NCBI RefSeq assembly: GCF_021183825.1 | Contig: NZ_CP089211.1 | Span: 2,852,001 to 2,916,000 of the forward strand | From: Sinomicrobium kalidii | GTDB taxonomy: Bacteria; Bacteroidota; Bacteroidia; Flavobacteriales; Flavobacteriaceae | DNA length: 64,000 nt | Direction of reading: 5' to 3' | Shown: piece by piece, positions 63,446 through 64,000 of the stretch | Layout: each line of letters begins with the position of its first letter | Numbering within the stretch: the stretch's first letter is position 1 | Made by a program: the position numbers and the translations under genes | Notes under the pieces: model-generated | Told to the model about the DNA's origin: nothing | Seen by the model: the letters and a program-made list of their open reading frames with translations, nothing else | The model's database searches: none

Positions 63446-64000
63446 ATGACTAAGTATTATTTGAATTACCTGGATGAGCTCGAGTCGGAGGCCATATACG
63501 TGTTGCGGGAGGTATGGGCGCAGTTTCAGAATCCCGTTATCCTCTTTTCGGGAGGAAAGGACTCCATCGTAGTGACCCATCTGGCCCGTAAGGCCTTTTA
63601 CCCCGCAAAAATACCGTTTGCACTGATGCATGTCGATACCGGCCATAATTTTCCGGAAACCATTGCATTCCGTGATAAACTGATTGATGAACTGGGAGTC
63701 CGGCTTATTGTTGGTTCGGTACAGGAATCCATTGACAAGGGACGTGTCGCCGAAGAAAAAGGAAAGAACGCCACGCGTAATTCCCTTCAGATCACTACTT
63801 TGCTGGATGCTATCGAAGAAAATAAAATAGATTGTGCCATAGGAGGAGGGCGCCGTGATGAAGAAAAGGCCAGGGCCAAGGAACGTTTTTTCTCCCACAG
63901 GGACGACTTCGGACAGTGGGACCCCAAAAACCAGCGTCCCGAGTTATGGAACCTCTTTAACGGCAAATACTTTGAAGGAGAGCACTTCAGGGCCTTTCCC
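63446..64000 (+). CDS. cysD: sulfate adenylyltransferase subunit 2, N-terminal part (3' end outside window)
   Basis: 185 codons are visible of about 300. The PP-loop LFSGGKDSIV (33-42) binds ATP; HVDTGHNFPETI and GGGRRDEEKARAKERFFSHR are typical of CysD. With CysN it forms ATP sulfurylase, which activates sulfate to APS; CysC then makes PAPS. The ATG at 63446 lies 9 bp after cysC. The gene runs off the end of the window, where cysN should follow. Confidence 0.95.
   Translation, partial: MTKYYLNYLDELESEAIYVLREVWAQFQNPVILFSGGKDSIVVTHLARKAFYPAKIPFALMHVDTGHNFPETIAFRDKLIDELGVRLIVGSVQESIDKGRVAEEKGKNATRNSLQITTLLDAIEENKIDCAIGGGRRDEEKARAKERFFSHRDDFGQWDPKNQRPELWNLFNGKYFEGEHFRAFP

Overview
The window reads as a piece of a chromosome from a marine- or soil-type member of the Flavobacteriaceae (Bacteroidota). 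The evidence is two SusC/SusD pairs, the type IX secretion/gliding protein SprA in the conserved order ruvA-sprA-gcvH, LytS/LytTR regulators, several TonB-family genes, and promoters with the Bacteroidota -7 box TAnnTTTG. I see no insertion sequence, prophage or CRISPR array. Three tRNA genes (Gln-TTG, Val-GAC, initiator Met-CAT) are present and most operons end in readable hairpin terminators.

Layout. 0-7 kb: the end of cutC, an orphan LytS-type kinase and a first SusC/SusD pair. 7-11 kb: a membrane metallophosphoesterase, a thioredoxin-fold protein without active-site cysteines, and a prolyl oligopeptidase lipoprotein. 11-16 kb: three tandem paralogues with periplasmic TPRs, one membrane helix and a cytoplasmic AraC-type DNA-binding domain; the last two share an almost identical 307-bp DNA-binding segment. 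17-20 kb: a TonB receptor with a His/Asp-rich lipoprotein and a small CxxC protein, possibly for metal uptake. 20-29 kb: asd, mscL and two large tandem DUF2723 (GT117/TMEM260-like) membrane proteins. 29-39 kb: tRNA-Gln, a universal stress protein, ruvA, the 7.1-kb sprA, gcvH and a VanZ-like gene. 39-45 kb: two TonB paralogues flanking copies of a 103-bp intergenic repeat, a LytS/LytTR pair, an aminotransferase remnant and two small secreted proteins. 45-49 kb: an unusual HTH/membrane/serine-hydrolase fusion, tRNA-Val, ecotin and tRNA-fMet.

49-62 kb: an NhaC antiporter and a probable carbohydrate locus: a Tat-exported GH109-type enzyme, SusC, SusD, a DUF5077/DUF3472 lipoprotein, and on the other strand a GHMP sugar kinase with a sugar-phosphate nucleotidyltransferase, plus a LacI-type regulator. 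A near-palindrome centred on TCGA lies in the regulator/kinase intergenic region and a related one lies upstream of the GH109 gene. I infer that one regulator controls both arms: release outside, import by SusCD, phosphorylation and nucleotide activation inside. 62-64 kb: the start of a sulfate-assimilation operon (DUF2061 protein, cysC, cysD, the last cut by the window edge).

The most unusual items are the HTH-DUF4870-serine hydrolase fusion, the three TPR-membrane-AraC genes with their homogenised DNA-binding domains, and the shared operator of the GH109/SusCD/kinase locus. All functional statements come from reading the sequence and from family knowledge; no search was run.
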